The position numbers and the translations under genes are program-made. Below are positions 20,222 to 30,697 of a stretch of 64,000 bases of DNA, piece by piece. The notes beneath the pieces are model-generated. The model did no database searches. It was not told where the DNA came from and worked only from the letters and a program-made list of their open reading frames with translations. Source of the stretch: Streptomyces sp. L2 (GTDB taxonomy: Bacteria; Actinomycetota; Actinomycetes; Streptomycetales; Streptomycetaceae); NCBI RefSeq assembly GCF_004124325.1, contig NZ_QBDT01000001.1, positions 6,572,001-6,636,000 of the forward strand, read 5' to 3'. Every line of letters begins with the position of its first letter. Position 1 is the stretch's first letter.

Positions 20222-21577
20222 GTGGAACCCGACCTCTTCACCGCCGCGGCGGAAGATCGCCAGGAGAAGGACCCGGCAGGCAGCCCCCTGGCGGTGCGCA
20301 TGCGCCCGCGCACCCTCGACGAGGTCGTGGGCCAGCAGCACCTCCTCAAACCCGGCTCGCCCCTGCGCCGGCTCGTCGGCGAGGGTTCCGGCGGCCCCGC
20401 CGGCCCCTCCTCGGTGATCCTCTGGGGCCCTCCCGGCACCGGCAAGACGACGTTGGCGTACGTCGTCTCCAAGGCCACCAACAAGCGGTTCGTGGAGCTG
20501 TCCGCGATCACCGCCGGCGTCAAGGAGGTCCGGGCCGTCATCGACGGCGCCCGCCGCGCCACCGGCGGCTACGGCAAGGAGACCGTCCTCTTCCTCGATG
20601 AGATCCACCGCTTCAGCAAGGCCCAGCAGGACTCTCTGCTCCCGGCCGTCGAGAACCGCTGGGTCACCCTGATCGCGGCCACCACGGAGAACCCGTACTT
20701 CTCGGTGATCTCCCCGCTGCTCTCCCGCTCCCTGCTGCTCACCCTGGAACCCCTCACCGACGACGACGTCCGGGGCCTGCTGCGCCGGGCGCTGGACGAC
20801 GAGCGCGGCCTCAAGGGCGCCGTCTCCCTGCCCGAGGACACCGAGGAACACTTCCTGCGGATCGCCGGCGGCGACGCCCGCCGCGCCCTCACCGCCCTGG
20901 AGGCCGCCGCCGGGGCCGCCCTCGACAAGGGCGAGAGCGAGATCGCCCTGACCACCCTGGAGGAGACGGTCGACCGGGCCGCGGTGAAGTACGACCGCGA
21001 CGGCGACCAGCACTACGACGTCGCCAGCGCCCTGATCAAATCCATCAGAGGCTCGGACGTCGACGCCGCGCTGCACTACCTGGCCCGGATGATCGAGGCC
21101 GGCGAGGACCCCCGCTTCATCGCCCGCCGCCTGATGATCTCCGCCAGCGAGGACATCGGCCTCGCCGACCCGAACGCGCTGCCGATCGCCGTCGCCGCCG
21201 CCCAGGCCGTCGCCATGATCGGTTTTCCGGAGGCCGCGCTCACCCTCAGCCACGCCACCATCGCCCTGGCCCTCGCCCCCAAGTCCAACTCCGCCACCAC
21301 CGCGATCGGCGCCGCCCTCGACGACGTGCGCAAGGGCCTGGCCGGACCGGTCCCCGGGCATCTGCGCGACAGCCACTACAAGGGCGCCGCCAAACTCGGC
21401 CACGGCCAGGGGTACGTGTACCCGCACGACCTGCCCGAGGGCATCGCCGAGCAGCAGTACGCCCCGGACGCCCTGAAGGACCGCGCCTACTACACCCCGA
21501 CCCGGCACGGCGCCGAGGCGCGGTACGCGGACGCGGTGGAGTGGACCAGGACACACCTCGGTCGCAAGCGGTCCTGA
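20222..21577 (+). CDS. rarA: Replication-associated recombination ATPase RarA (MgsA)
   Basis: The 451-residue AAA+ protein acts at stalled replication forks. It begins MEPDLF, then [17 protein letters not shown]; Walker A is GPPGTGKTT, Walker B is [15 protein letters not shown], and sensor 1 is [10 protein letters not shown]. The C-terminal tetramerisation domain ([26 protein letters not shown]) is complete. GTG at 20222 has no Shine-Dalgarno sequence and sits 7 nt after a PafBC-type -10, so a leaderless, damage-induced transcript is likely. Confidence 0.94.
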   Translation: MEPDLFTAAAEDRQEKDPAGSPLAVRMRPRTLDEVVGQQHLLKPGSPLRRLVGEGSGGPAGPSSVILWGPPGTGKTTLAYVVSKATNKRFVELSAITAGVKEVRAVIDGARRATGGYGKETVLFLDEIHRFSKAQQDSLLPAVENRWVTLIAATTENPYFSVISPLLSRSLLLTLEPLTDDDVRGLLRRALDDERGLKGAVSLPEDTEEHFLRIAGGDARRALTALEAAAGAALDKGESEIALTTLEETVDRAAVKYDRDGDQHYDVASALIKSIRGSDVDAALHYLARMIEAGEDPRFIARRLMISASEDIGLADPNALPIAVAAAQAVAMIGFPEAALTLSHATIALALAPKSNSATTAIGAALDDVRKGLAGPVPGHLRDSHYKGAAKLGHGQGYVYPHDLPEGIAEQQYAPDALKDRAYYTPTRHGAEARYADAVEWTRTHLGRKRS

Positions 21578-21886
21578 GCGCCCTGTAGACTTCGCCGAAG
21601 TGCTGACTCCCGTGCTGTCAGAGCGGGAGAGCCAGCCGGAGACCCGGCCCTCAGGGGCCTGGCTCCAGGAGCGTCGCGCACCGTCGATCGGTGTCGCGGG
21701 CAGCCCACCACCACCCGGGTCCCCGGGAGCGGTCGGTGGGCCACTCGCGTGCTGCACGTATGTGCCCAGACCAGGGGAGCGGCTGCCCGCCAGGCCCGGC
21801 AACGGACCCGGAGGGTTTCCCCGGCTGCGGATGCGACCTCCCGAGAACCACTGACAAGCCGAAACTGAGAAAAGAGACGAAAGACA
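21578..21886 (+). other. rpsD leader region
   Basis: These 309 bp between rarA and rpsD have no convincing gene. TAGACT at 21586-21591 with TGT in front is a possible -10, giving a leader of about 290 nt. GAGCCAG (21628) and CTGGCTC (21658) pair around an inner GGCC...GGCC stem. A long structured leader is what one expects for autoregulation by S4, but no known motif was recognised. Confidence 0.45.
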
Positions 21887-22501
21887 GTGGCTAACCAGTC
21901 CCGTCCCAAGGTCAAGAAGTCGCGTGCCCTCGGCATCGCGCTGACCCCGAAGGCCGTCAAGTACTTCGAGGCCCGCCCCTACCCGCCGGGTGAGCACGGC
22001 CGCGGCCGCAAGCAGAACTCGGACTACAAGGTCCGTCTGCTGGAGAAGCAGCGTCTGCGCGCGCAGTACGACATCTCCGAGCGCCAGCTGGTCCGCGCCT
22101 ACGACCGTGCGTCCAAGGTCCAGGGCAAGACCGGTGAGGCCCTGATCGTCGAGCTGGAGCGCCGCCTCGACGCGCTGGTCCTGCGTTCGGGCATCGCCCG
22201 CACGATCTACCAGGCCCGCCAGATGGTCGTCCACGGCCACATCCAGGTCAACGGCCAGAAGGTCGACAAGCCGTCCTTCCGCGTCCGCCCGGACGACGTC
22301 GTGCAGGTCCGCGACCGCTCCAAGGACAAGACGCTCTTCCAGATCGCCCGCGAGGGTGGCTTCGCCCCCGACGGCGAGACCCCGCGCTACCTGCAGGTGA
22401 ACCTCAAGGCCCTGGCGTTCCGCCTGGACCGCGAGCCGAACCGCAAGGAAGTTCCGGTCATCTGCGACGAGCAGCTCGTCGTCGAGTACTACGCCCGCTG
22501 A
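21887..22501 (+). CDS. rpsD: 30S ribosomal protein S4
   Basis: The 204-residue primary 16S rRNA-binding protein has the S4 RNA-binding domain ([30 protein letters not shown]) and the typical ending [17 protein letters not shown]. This is the zinc-independent paralogue type, lacking the N-terminal four-Cys cluster, as is common in Streptomyces. GTG at 21887 follows GAGACGAAAGAC. It is monocistronic in this window rather than in the alpha operon, the usual Streptomyces situation. Confidence 0.96.
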   Translation: MANQSRPKVKKSRALGIALTPKAVKYFEARPYPPGEHGRGRKQNSDYKVRLLEKQRLRAQYDISERQLVRAYDRASKVQGKTGEALIVELERRLDALVLRSGIARTIYQARQMVVHGHIQVNGQKVDKPSFRVRPDDVVQVRDRSKDKTLFQIAREGGFAPDGETPRYLQVNLKALAFRLDREPNRKEVPVICDEQLVVEYYAR

Positions 22502-22523
22502 CCCCGGTCCCGGCGTAAGACTC

Positions 22524-24761
22524 TCAGCCCGCCGTCTCCCCGCCCTTCCGGGCGGGCGAGGCGGCGGGTTCGCGTTTCCCCGCGTCCCCGCCCGCGCCGG
22601 ACTCGCCGCCCGTGACGCCGGGCTCCCCGGGCCCCTCGCCACCGCCCGGCGGCACCGGCCCCCGCGGCGACGGCAGCCTCCGCGGCGGCCGTACGCCACC
22701 GTGCCCCAGCGCCCGGGCCACCGCCGCCCGGCGGTCCAGCGAGGCGCCCTCCTTCAGGCACTCCCCGTACCGCGCGTCCCCCAGGGCCTCGCGGGCCGCC
22801 GTCGCGCACAGCTCGTGCGGCGCGTTGTAGTACGCGGAACCGAACAGCGGCAGCCCCACCGAGGGCCACAGCCGCTCCGCCGCGCCCTGCAGCACCGCCG
22901 CCTCCGCCGGATCGCCCTGCGTCACCGTCACCAGGGCCAGCAGCTCGATCGTCAGCACCGAGCCGAGCAGGTCGTGGAAGGCGTGCGCGTGCTCCAGGCA
23001 GTCCGCCAGCAACTTCCGCGCGGTCACCGGATCACCGCCCTGCCAGGCCGCGTACGCCAGCACGTACAGGGCGTACGACCGCGCCCACCGCTCCCCGTGG
23101 TCCTCGCACACCCGGCGCACGTCCTCGCACAGCCGCACCGCCTCCGGCAGGTCCCCCTGGAAGGCCCGCGCCATCGCCAGCTCGACCTGCCCCATCAGGA
23201 CGTTGGAGTTGAGCTCGCCGATCTCCTGGTACCGCTCCAGCGCCGAGCGCAGCAGCGTTTCCGCACGCTCCATGTCGTCCGTGACCAGCGCCAGACAGCC
23301 CGTGCGGTGCTCCGCGTACGCCACGGCCGTCGCGTCCCCGGCCCGCTCGGCCTGCTCCCGGCACTCCCGCAGCGCGGCCAGCGCCGGCACCGTGTCGCCC
23401 TGCAGGATCGCCACGTAGCCGAGCACCCACAGCGCCTTCAGCCGGGACTGCTCGTACGCCGAGTCCAGCTCCACGCTGCGCTCCAGCCAGCGCCGCCCCT
23501 CCGACAGCCGCCCGCAGCCCGCCCAGCAGAACCACAGAGAGCCCGCCAGATACTGACCGAGGTGCGCCTCGTCCGGCTCGCTCAGACAGAACTCCAGGGC
23601 CGTGCGCAGATTCGGCAGCTCCGCCTCGACCCGGGCGGCCACCTCCCGCTGCCGCGGCGAGAACCAGTCCAGCTCGCACCAGGTCGCCAGGCCGAGGAAC
23701 CAGTCCCGGTGCCGCCGGCGCAGCCGCCCCGCGTCCCCGGTCGCCGCCAGCCACTCGGCGCCGTACTCCCGGACGGTGTCGAGCATCCGGAAGCGGGAGC
23801 CCGCCGGGGTCTCCTCGCGCCAGAGCACCGACTGCGCGAGCAGCTCGGACAGCACGTCGAGGACGTCGTCCGCCGGCAGCCCGTCGCCGCTGCACACGTA
23901 CTCGGCCGCCTCCAGGTCGAAGGTCCCCGCGAACACCGACAGCCGCGCCCACAGCAGCCGCTCGGCGGGCGTGCACAGCTCGTGGCTCCAGCCGATCGTC
24001 GTCCGCAGCGCGTGGTGCCGGGGCGGCGGCCCGCCCGGGACCGGGTACGGCGCCGGGCCCGGGGACGCGTCCCGGGCGCCGGTCAGCAGCCGGAACCGGT
24101 CGTCCAGCCGCTCCAGCAACTGCCCCGGGGACAGCGCCCGCAGCCGTCCCGCGGCCAGTTCGAGAGCCAGCGGGATGCCCTCCAGCCGGCCGCACAGCTC
24201 CCGCACCTGCGGGCAGTCCCGCACCTCCACCCCCTGCTGCCGGGCCCGGTCGGCGAACAGCTCCACCGCCTCGTCCGCGCCGAGCGGTGCCAGCGGGAAC
24301 AGCCGCTCGCCCGCCAGACCCAGCGGCCGCCGCCCCACCGCCAGCACCCGCAGCCCCGGCAGTCCGCGCAGCAGGTCCACGACCAGCTCGGCACAGGCCC
24401 GCGCCAGATGCTCGAACCCGTCCAGCACCAGCAGCGCCCGGCGGCCCGCGAGATGGTCCAGCAGGGTCCGCAGGGGCGGCCGTGTGGTGTGGTCGGTCAG
24501 CCCCAGCGCCTCCACCACGGCGTACGGCACGAACCGCGGGTCCCTCACCGGCGCCAGCTCGACCCACACCCCGTCGGGCGCCGCGGCCCGCGCCGCCAGC
24601 CGCGACTTCCCGATGCCGCCGGCCCCGGTCAGGGTGACCAGCCGCGCGTTGTCCAGGGCCCCGGCGAGCGCGGCGACCTCGGCCGATCGCCCGACGAAAG
24701 CGGTGAGTTCCAGGGGGAGACCACCGTCCGCCGAGGGACCGGGGCGCTGAGGATCTCGCAT
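22524..24761 (-). CDS. STAND-type ATPase with TPR-like repeats (AfsR/LuxR-regulator relative)
   Basis: The 745-residue protein has an NB-ARC-like NTPase (P-loop LTGAGGIGKSRLA near residues 47-60, Walker B-like ALLVLDGFEHL, then GLPGLRVLAVGRRPLG), a winged-helix segment, and from about residue 370 a series of TPR-like helical repeats. Family members often carry a SARP or LuxR DNA-binding domain; neither is present here, and the C-terminal 70 residues are Pro/Gly-rich. ATG at 24761 is chosen because the ATPase homology begins shortly after; no strong ribosome binding site is seen. A sensory or adaptor role is inferred. Confidence 0.8.
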   Translation of the reverse strand: MRDPQRPGPSADGGLPLELTAFVGRSAEVAALAGALDNARLVTLTGAGGIGKSRLAARAAAPDGVWVELAPVRDPRFVPYAVVEALGLTDHTTRPPLRTLLDHLAGRRALLVLDGFEHLARACAELVVDLLRGLPGLRVLAVGRRPLGLAGERLFPLAPLGADEAVELFADRARQQGVEVRDCPQVRELCGRLEGIPLALELAAGRLRALSPGQLLERLDDRFRLLTGARDASPGPAPYPVPGGPPPRHHALRTTIGWSHELCTPAERLLWARLSVFAGTFDLEAAEYVCSGDGLPADDVLDVLSELLAQSVLWREETPAGSRFRMLDTVREYGAEWLAATGDAGRLRRRHRDWFLGLATWCELDWFSPRQREVAARVEAELPNLRTALEFCLSEPDEAHLGQYLAGSLWFCWAGCGRLSEGRRWLERSVELDSAYEQSRLKALWVLGYVAILQGDTVPALAALRECREQAERAGDATAVAYAEHRTGCLALVTDDMERAETLLRSALERYQEIGELNSNVLMGQVELAMARAFQGDLPEAVRLCEDVRRVCEDHGERWARSYALYVLAYAAWQGGDPVTARKLLADCLEHAHAFHDLLGSVLTIELLALVTVTQGDPAEAAVLQGAAERLWPSVGLPLFGSAYYNAPHELCATAAREALGDARYGECLKEGASLDRRAAVARALGHGGVRPPRRLPSPRGPVPPGGGEGPGEPGVTGGESGAGGDAGKREPAASPARKGGETAG
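22531..22564. terminator. Terminator hairpin after rpsD
   Basis: CCCGCCC (22539-22545), loop TTCC, GGGCGGG (22550-22556), with a further pairing of GCCGTCTC and GAGGCGGC outside it. It lies inside the last codons of the convergent STAND ATPase gene and can stop the rpsD transcript. Confidence 0.65.
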
Positions 24762-24776
24762 AGGACACGGAGCGTA

Positions 24777-24791
24777 CTGAACTGTGTTCAG
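24777..24791. promoter_or_regulatory. Palindrome upstream of the STAND ATPase gene
   Basis: CTGAAC (24777-24782), TGT, GTTCAG (24786-24791) is a perfect 6-bp inverted repeat, 15 bp before the ATPase start in the divergent spacer with the DUF948 gene. The flanks GTAC on both sides add symmetry. It is not a LexA box, which needs a four-base centre. Confidence 0.45.
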
Positions 24792-24933
24792 TCCGTACAA
24801 TCGCTGCTTCCGGCGTGAGCCGTCCACCGGCCGTAATCCGGTACGGAGCGCCGGGTGTGGCGCGATAGGCTCGGGGCACTGCATTTTCAAGGTTCCGAAG
24901 CTCAGAACACGTTTCAGAGAGCGGGTGCGCACA

Positions 24934-25371
24934 GTGTCCGGTGGTGAGGTGGCCGGGATCCTGGTGGCCGTCTTCTGGGCGATCCTGGTCTCCTTCCTCG
25001 CGGTGGCGCTCGCGAGGCTGGCCCAGACGCTCAGGGCGACCACCAAGCTCGTGGCGGACGTGACCGACCAGGCCGTCCCGCTGCTCGCCGACGCCTCCGC
25101 GGCCGTGCGGTCCGCGCAGACCCAGATCGACCGGGTCGACGCGATCGCCTCGGACGTGCAGGAGGTCACCTCCAACGCCTCCGCGCTCTCGACCACCGTG
25201 GCCTCCACCTTCGGCGGCCCCCTGGTGAAGGTCGCGGCCTTCGGCTACGGCGTCCGGCGGGCCCTGGGCGGCCGCAAGGAGGACGTGCCCGCCAAGGCGC
25301 CGGGGCGTACCGTGATCGTGGGCCGGACCGTCCCGGCCGCGCGGCGGAGCAGGCGCGGGAAGAAGGACTAG
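24934..25371 (+). CDS. DUF948 membrane protein
   Basis: The 145-residue protein has one N-terminal transmembrane helix (VAGILVAVFWAILVSFLAVA), an amphipathic coiled-coil region (about residues 30-85) and a basic tail ending RRSRRGKKD. DUF948 proteins are actinobacterial/firmicute general-stress-like membrane proteins of unknown function. GTG at 24934 (MSGGEVAG) is used; GTG at 24925 is in frame and nearer to AGAGAG. It is followed 7 bp later by another small protein and then alaS, an order conserved in Streptomyces. Confidence 0.82.
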   Translation: MSGGEVAGILVAVFWAILVSFLAVALARLAQTLRATTKLVADVTDQAVPLLADASAAVRSAQTQIDRVDAIASDVQEVTSNASALSTTVASTFGGPLVKVAAFGYGVRRALGGRKEDVPAKAPGRTVIVGRTVPAARRSRRGKKD

Positions 25372-25378
25372 GTCAGGG

Positions 25379-25744
25379 ATGTTCCGCCGTACGTTCTGGT
25401 TCAGCACGGGCGTCGCCGCCGGTGTCTGGGCCACCACCAAGGTCAACCGCAAGCTGAGGCAGCTGACGCCCGAGGGCCTTGCCGCCACCGCGGCCAACAA
25501 GGCCCTGGAGACCGGTCACCGCCTGAAGGACCGGGCGGTCGGCTTCGCGCTCGACGTCCGCGACAACATGGCGCAGCGGGAGGCGGAGCTGAGCGAGGCG
25601 CTCGGCATCGACGCGCAGCCCGGCCTCGTCTCGCCCCAGCGGCACCCCGCCATCGAGAACAACCGCAGCACCCCCCAGTACATCGAGAACCCGCAGTACA
25701 TCGAGAACCCGACGTACTCGTACAACCGGAATGAGGACCACTGA
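25379..25744 (+). CDS. Small conserved protein upstream of alaS (DUF6167-like)
   Basis: The 121-residue protein starts [20 protein letters not shown], a short hydrophobic stretch, followed by a helical middle and an Asn/Tyr-rich tail with two perfect copies of an 18-bp repeat encoding QYIENP. It has no known activity; it looks like the actinobacterial family found between DUF948 and alaS. Its TGA shares the A of the alaS ATG, so the two are translationally coupled. Confidence 0.8.
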   Translation: MFRRTFWFSTGVAAGVWATTKVNRKLRQLTPEGLAATAANKALETGHRLKDRAVGFALDVRDNMAQREAELSEALGIDAQPGLVSPQRHPAIENNRSTPQYIENPQYIENPTYSYNRNEDH

Positions 25745-28416
25745 TGGAGTCGGCTGAGATCCGCCGCCGCTGGCTGAGCTTCTTCGAGGAGCGCGGGCAC
25801 ACCGTCGTGCCTTCGGCGTCGCTCATCGCGGACGACCCGACTCTGCTGCTGGTCAACGCCGGCATGGTGCCCTTCAAGCCGTACTTCCTCGGCGAGGTCA
25901 AGCCGCAGTTCGACCGTGCCACCAGCGTCCAGAAGTGCGTGCGCACGCCGGACATCGAGGAGGTCGGCAAGACCACCCGGCACGGCACGTTCTTCCAGAT
26001 GTGCGGCAACTTCTCCTTCGGCGACTACTTCAAGGAAGGCGCCGTCAAGCTGGCCTGGGAGCTGCTCACCAGCCCCCAGGACAAGGGCGGTTACGGCCTC
26101 GACCCCGAGCGTCTGTGGGTCACCGTCTACCTGGACGACGACGAGGCCGAGCGGATCTGGCACGAGGTCGTCGGCGTGCCCAAGGAGCGCATCCAGCGCC
26201 TGGGCAAGAAGGACAACTTCTGGTCCATGGGCGTCCCCGGCCCCTGCGGCCCCTGCTCCGAGATCAACTACGACCGCGGTCCGGAGTTCGGTGTCGAGGG
26301 CGGCCCCGCCGTCAACGACGAGCGCTACGTGGAGATCTGGAACCTGGTCTTCATGCAGTACGAGCGCGGCCAGGGCACCTCCAAGGAGGACTTCGAGATC
26401 CTCGGGGACCTGCCGAGCAAGAACATCGACACCGGCCTCGGCCTGGAGCGCCTCGCCATGATTCTGCAGGGCGTGCAGAACATGTACGAGATCGACACCT
26501 CCATGGCCGTGATCGACAAGGCCACCGAGCTGACCGGCGTGGCCTACGGCGACGCCCACGGCACGGACGTCTCCCTGCGCGTGGTCACCGACCACATCCG
26601 CACCGCCGTCATGCTCATCGGCGACGGCGTCACCCCCGGCAACGAGGGCCGCGGCTACGTGCTGCGCCGCATCATGCGCCGTGCCATCCGCAACATGCGG
26701 CTGCTCGGCGCCACCGGCCCGGTCGTCAAGGACCTGATCGACGTCGTCATCGCGATGATGGGCCAGCAGTACCCGGAGCTGATCACCGACCGCGAGCGCA
26801 TCGAGAAGGTCGCCCTCGCCGAGGAGAACGCCTTCCTGAAGACGCTGAAGGCCGGCACCAACATCCTCGACACCGCCGTCACCGAGACCAAGCAGTCCGG
26901 CGGCACCGTCCTCGCCGGCGACAAGGCCTTCCTGCTCCACGACACCTGGGGCTTCCCGATCGACCTCACCCTGGAGATGGCCGCCGAACAGGGCCTCTCC
27001 GTCGACGAGGACGGCTTCCGGCGCCTGATGAAGGAGCAGCGGGAGCGCGCCAAGGCCGACGCCCGGGCCAAGAAGACCGGCCACGCCGACCTCGGCGCCT
27101 ACCGCGAGATCGCCGACACCGCCGGTGAGACCGAGTTCATCGGCTACGACGGCACCGAGGGCGAGTCCACGATCGTCGGGCTCCTCGTCGACGGCCTCTC
27201 CTCGCCCGCCGCCACCGAGGGCGACGAGGTCGAGGTCGTCCTGGACCGCACCCCGTTCTACGCCGAGGGCGGCGGCCAGATCGGCGACACCGGCCGCATC
27301 AGGGTCGACTCCGGTGCCGTCATCGAGGTCCGCGACTGCCAGAAGCCGGTGCCGGGCGTCTACGTCCACAAGGGCGTCGTCCAGGTCGGCGAGGTGACGG
27401 TGGGCGCCAAGGCCCACGCCGCCATCGACCACCGCCGCCGCAAGGCCATCGCCCGCGCCCACTCGGCCACCCACCTCACCCACCAGGCCCTGCGCGACGC
27501 CCTCGGCCCGACGGCCGCCCAGGCCGGTTCCGAGAACCAGCCCGGCCGCTTCCGCTTCGACTTCGGCTCCCCGTCCGCCGTCCCGACGGCCGTGATGACC
27601 GACGTCGAGCAGAAGATCAACGAGGTGCTCGCCCGCGACCTGGACGTGCACGCCGAGGTCATGGGCATCGACGAGGCCAAGAAGCAGGGCGCCATCGCCG
27701 AGTTCGGCGAGAAGTACGGCGAGCGGGTCCGCGTGGTGACCATCGGCGACTTCTCCAAGGAGCTGTGCGGCGGCACGCACGTGCACAACACCGCCCAGCT
27801 GGGTCTGGTGAAGCTGCTCGGCGAGTCCTCCATCGGCTCGGGTGTGCGCCGTATCGAGGCCCTGGTCGGGGTCGACGCCTACAACTTCCTCGCCCGTGAG
27901 CACACGGTCGTCGCCCAGCTCCAGGAGCTGGTCAAGGGCCGCCCGGAGGAGCTCCCGGAGAAGGTCTCCGCCATGCTCGGCAAGCTCAAGGACGCCGAGA
28001 AGGAGATCGAGAAGTTCCGCGCCGAGAAGGTGCTGCAGGCCGCCTCCGGTCTCGCCGAGTCCGCCCGGGACGTGCGCGGTGTCGCCGTGGTGACCGGGCA
28101 GGTCCCGGACGGCACCACCCCGGACGACCTGCGCAAGCTGGTGCTGGACGTGCGCGGCCGCATCCAGGGCGGCCGGGCCGCCGTCGTGGCCCTGTTCACG
28201 GTCAACAACGGCAAGCCGCTCACGGTCATCGCCACCAACGAGGCCGCCCGCGAGCGCGGCCTGAAGGCCGGTGACCTGGTCCGCACGGCCGCCAAGTCCC
28301 TCGGCGGCGGTGGCGGCGGCAAGCCGGACGTCGCCCAGGGCGGCGGCCAGAACCCGGCCGCCGTCGGCGAGGCCGTCGACGCCGTCGAGCGGCTCGTGGC
28401 GGACACGGCCAAGTGA
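25744..28416 (+). CDS. alaS: Alanyl-tRNA synthetase
   Basis: The 890-residue class II synthetase charges tRNA-Ala. The catalytic core starts [19 protein letters not shown]; the editing domain has the zinc ligands HSATH (about residue 574) and CGGTH (about 675); the C-terminal DHHA1-like domain ends [17 protein letters not shown]. Length is normal. ATG at 25744 overlaps the previous stop, and its own stop overlaps the ruvX GTG, making alaS the centre of a tight operon. Confidence 0.96.
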   Translation: MESAEIRRRWLSFFEERGHTVVPSASLIADDPTLLLVNAGMVPFKPYFLGEVKPQFDRATSVQKCVRTPDIEEVGKTTRHGTFFQMCGNFSFGDYFKEGAVKLAWELLTSPQDKGGYGLDPERLWVTVYLDDDEAERIWHEVVGVPKERIQRLGKKDNFWSMGVPGPCGPCSEINYDRGPEFGVEGGPAVNDERYVEIWNLVFMQYERGQGTSKEDFEILGDLPSKNIDTGLGLERLAMILQGVQNMYEIDTSMAVIDKATELTGVAYGDAHGTDVSLRVVTDHIRTAVMLIGDGVTPGNEGRGYVLRRIMRRAIRNMRLLGATGPVVKDLIDVVIAMMGQQYPELITDRERIEKVALAEENAFLKTLKAGTNILDTAVTETKQSGGTVLAGDKAFLLHDTWGFPIDLTLEMAAEQGLSVDEDGFRRLMKEQRERAKADARAKKTGHADLGAYREIADTAGETEFIGYDGTEGESTIVGLLVDGLSSPAATEGDEVEVVLDRTPFYAEGGGQIGDTGRIRVDSGAVIEVRDCQKPVPGVYVHKGVVQVGEVTVGAKAHAAIDHRRRKAIARAHSATHLTHQALRDALGPTAAQAGSENQPGRFRFDFGSPSAVPTAVMTDVEQKINEVLARDLDVHAEVMGIDEAKKQGAIAEFGEKYGERVRVVTIGDFSKELCGGTHVHNTAQLGLVKLLGESSIGSGVRRIEALVGVDAYNFLAREHTVVAQLQELVKGRPEELPEKVSAMLGKLKDAEKEIEKFRAEKVLQAASGLAESARDVRGVAVVTGQVPDGTTPDDLRKLVLDVRGRIQGGRAAVVALFTVNNGKPLTVIATNEAARERGLKAGDLVRTAAKSLGGGGGGKPDVAQGGGQNPAAVGEAVDAVERLVADTAK

Positions 28417-28889
28417 CCTCTTTGATGCGCAGAGGCCGCAGGCTCGCGATCGACGTCGGGGACGCCCGGATCGGGGTCGCCTCGTGCGACCCCGATGGGA
28501 TCCTCGCCACCCCGGTGGAGACGGTCCCCGGCCGGGACGTCCCGGCCGCCCACCGCCGGCTGCGCCAGCTGGTGGCGGAGTACGAACCGATCGAGGTCGT
28601 CGTCGGCCTCCCCCGCTCCCTCAAGGGGGGCGAGGGGCCGGCCGCCGTGAAGGTCCGCGCCTTCGCCCAGGAACTGGCCAAGGGCATCAAGCCGGTGCCC
28701 GTCCGCCTGGTCGACGAGCGGATGACGACCGTCACGGCGAGCCAGGGGCTGCGGGCCTCCGGCGTGAAGTCCAAGAAGGGACGCTCCGTCATCGACCAGG
28801 CGGCGGCCGTCATCATCCTGCAGCAGGCCCTGGAATCCGAACGGGTGTCAGGTAAACCACCCGGCGAGGGCGTCGAAGTGGTCATCTGA
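28413..28889 (+). CDS. ruvX: RuvX/YqgF, RNase H-like pre-16S rRNA nuclease
   Basis: The 158-residue protein has the YqgF fold: [14 protein letters not shown] with the first catalytic Asp, [15 protein letters not shown], and [13 protein letters not shown]. The family processes the 5' end of 16S rRNA; it was once called a Holliday junction resolvase. GTG at 28413 overlaps the alaS stop (GTGA); ATG at 28425 is the alternative. alaS-ruvX-mltG-aroE is a conserved order. Confidence 0.92.
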   Translation: MTSLMRRGRRLAIDVGDARIGVASCDPDGILATPVETVPGRDVPAAHRRLRQLVAEYEPIEVVVGLPRSLKGGEGPAAVKVRAFAQELAKGIKPVPVRLVDERMTTVTASQGLRASGVKSKKGRSVIDQAAAVIILQQALESERVSGKPPGEGVEVVI

Positions 28890-29011
28890 TCGCGATACGG
28901 TAACGTTCCGCGCGATGCGGCGGTGTTCGAACAGCCACCGCACAGCAAATGAGGCGGAACGCAAGCCGGCCCGGGCCGCGCGACCGTCGGCCTCGCGGCT
29001 CTAGGGGATCG

Positions 29012-30697
29012 ATGACTGAGTATGGCCGGGGCCCAGGCTCCGAACCGTGGCATCCGGAGGACCCGTTGTACGGGGACGGCGGATGGGAAGGGCAGCAGGC
29101 GCACGCCGGCCAGTCTGCCTACGGCGGCCAGCAGCAGTATCCGCAGCAGCCGCAGCACGGCGACTGGACGCAGGGCCGGCAGCAGTACCCGTACTACGAC
29201 ACGCAGGGCCAGCCGCAGTACGACCCGCAGTACGCCGGTCACGCCCAGCCCCAGTACCAGGGCGGCTGGGACGCGACCGGCACCCACGGCCACGTCCCGT
29301 ACGCCGCCGACCCCGGTGACCCCTACGGCCAGCAGCCCATGGCCTACGGCGCCCAGCAGCCCGACTTCTACGGCACCGAGGACGCCTACCCGCCCCCGGA
29401 GCCGCCCGGCCGCAGGCGTCCCGAACCCGAACCCGAACTCGAACCGGAACCCGGACCGAGTGCGACGCCCGGTGCCGGCCCGGGCGCCGGCCCCGACGAG
29501 GAGGAGCACGCCTTCTTCGCCGGCGGCGGCGGCACGGACGGCGCGGACGACGAGGAGCACGAACTCCAGAGCCGGCGCGAACGGCGCGGCAAGGGCCGCA
29601 AACCGGTCAAGGGCAAGAAGCGGCGCACCGGCTGCGCCTGCATGGTGGTCGTCATGGTCTTCGGCGGCGGCCTGGCCGGCGTCGGCTACTTCGGCTACCG
29701 CTACTACCAGAACCGTTTCGCCCCGGCCCCGGACTACGTGGGCGACGGCATCGACGAGAAGGTCACCGTCGAGATCCCCAAGGGAGCCGGCGGCTGGGAG
29801 ATCGGGCGCCGGCTGAAGGAGGCCGGGGTCGTCAAGAGCGTCGACGCCTTCGTGCACGCCCAGTCGCAGAACAACAAGGGCGACAGCATCCAGGCCGGCG
29901 CCTATCTGATGCGCAAGCAGATGTCCGCCGCCAGCGCCGTCCTCCTGATGCTCGACCCGAAGACGCAGAGCAATGTTCTGGTGAAACCGGGCGAGCGCAA
30001 TTCCGCCGTCTACCAGGCCATCGACAAACAGCTCGAACTGTCCTCCGGCACCACGAAGAAGGCCGCCGAGAAGGAATACAAGGATCTCGGTCTGCCCGAC
30101 TGGGTGGAGAACAGCAGCGACATCAAGGACCCGCTGGAGGGATTCCTGTGGCCGGGCACCTATCCGGCCGCCAAGGGCATGAAGCCCGGCGCGATCCTGA
30201 AACAGATGGTCGGTCAGGCCAAGCAGAAGTACACCGCCTACGGCCTCCAGGCGAAGGCCAAGGCGCTCGGTCTGCACAACGCCTTCGAGCTCGTCACCGT
30301 CGCCAGCCTGGTCCAGGCCGAGGGCAAGACGCACGACGACTTCCGCAAGATGGCGGAGGTGGTCTACAACCGGCTGAGCCCCTCGAACCACGAGACGTAC
30401 CAGCTGCTGCAGTTCGACTCGACGTACAACTACGCCAAGGGCACGAGCCACATCCACATCTCCGAGAAGGAGATCAACAGCAACCACAGCCCGTACAACA
30501 CGTACACCCACAAGGGGCTGCCGCCCGGTCCGATCGGAAATCCCGGCGAGGACGCGCTGAAGGCGGCACTGAACCCGACGCACGACGGCTGGCTGTACTT
30601 CGTGGCGACCGACGGGACGAACAACACCGAATTCGCCAAGACGAATGCCGAGTTCCTGCGACTCAAGGAAAAGTTCAATGCCAGCTCGGGCAACTGA
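29012..30697 (+). CDS. mltG: Endolytic murein transglycosylase MltG
   Basis: The 561-residue protein cuts nascent glycan strands at the outer membrane face. About 200 cytoplasmic residues rich in Gln, Pro, Tyr and Gly precede one transmembrane helix (about residues 207-230), then a LysM-like and the YceG catalytic domain. The catalytic Glu is in LVQAEGKTHDDF (Glu437). The long QQ/YP-rich N-terminus is a Streptomyces feature, possibly for partner binding. ATG at 29012 follows AGGGGATCG. Its last 20 bp overlap aroE. Confidence 0.93.
   Translation: MTEYGRGPGSEPWHPEDPLYGDGGWEGQQAHAGQSAYGGQQQYPQQPQHGDWTQGRQQYPYYDTQGQPQYDPQYAGHAQPQYQGGWDATGTHGHVPYAADPGDPYGQQPMAYGAQQPDFYGTEDAYPPPEPPGRRRPEPEPELEPEPGPSATPGAGPGAGPDEEEHAFFAGGGGTDGADDEEHELQSRRERRGKGRKPVKGKKRRTGCACMVVVMVFGGGLAGVGYFGYRYYQNRFAPAPDYVGDGIDEKVTVEIPKGAGGWEIGRRLKEAGVVKSVDAFVHAQSQNNKGDSIQAGAYLMRKQMSAASAVLLMLDPKTQSNVLVKPGERNSAVYQAIDKQLELSSGTTKKAAEKEYKDLGLPDWVENSSDIKDPLEGFLWPGTYPAAKGMKPGAILKQMVGQAKQKYTAYGLQAKAKALGLHNAFELVTVASLVQAEGKTHDDFRKMAEVVYNRLSPSNHETYQLLQFDSTYNYAKGTSHIHISEKEINSNHSPYNTYTHKGLPPGPIGNPGEDALKAALNPTHDGWLYFVATDGTNNTEFAKTNAEFLRLKEKFNASSGN

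Noticed and set aside
21841..21870. CACTGACAA at 21849, a reverse-strand TTGTCAGTG
   Set aside because: No TAnnnT follows at 8 nt and it points away from rpsD into its leader, so it is not a PafBC promoter.
24777..24791. GAAC...GTTC palindrome as a LexA/SOS box
   Set aside because: The centre is three bases; actinobacterial SOS boxes have GAAC-N4-GTTC.
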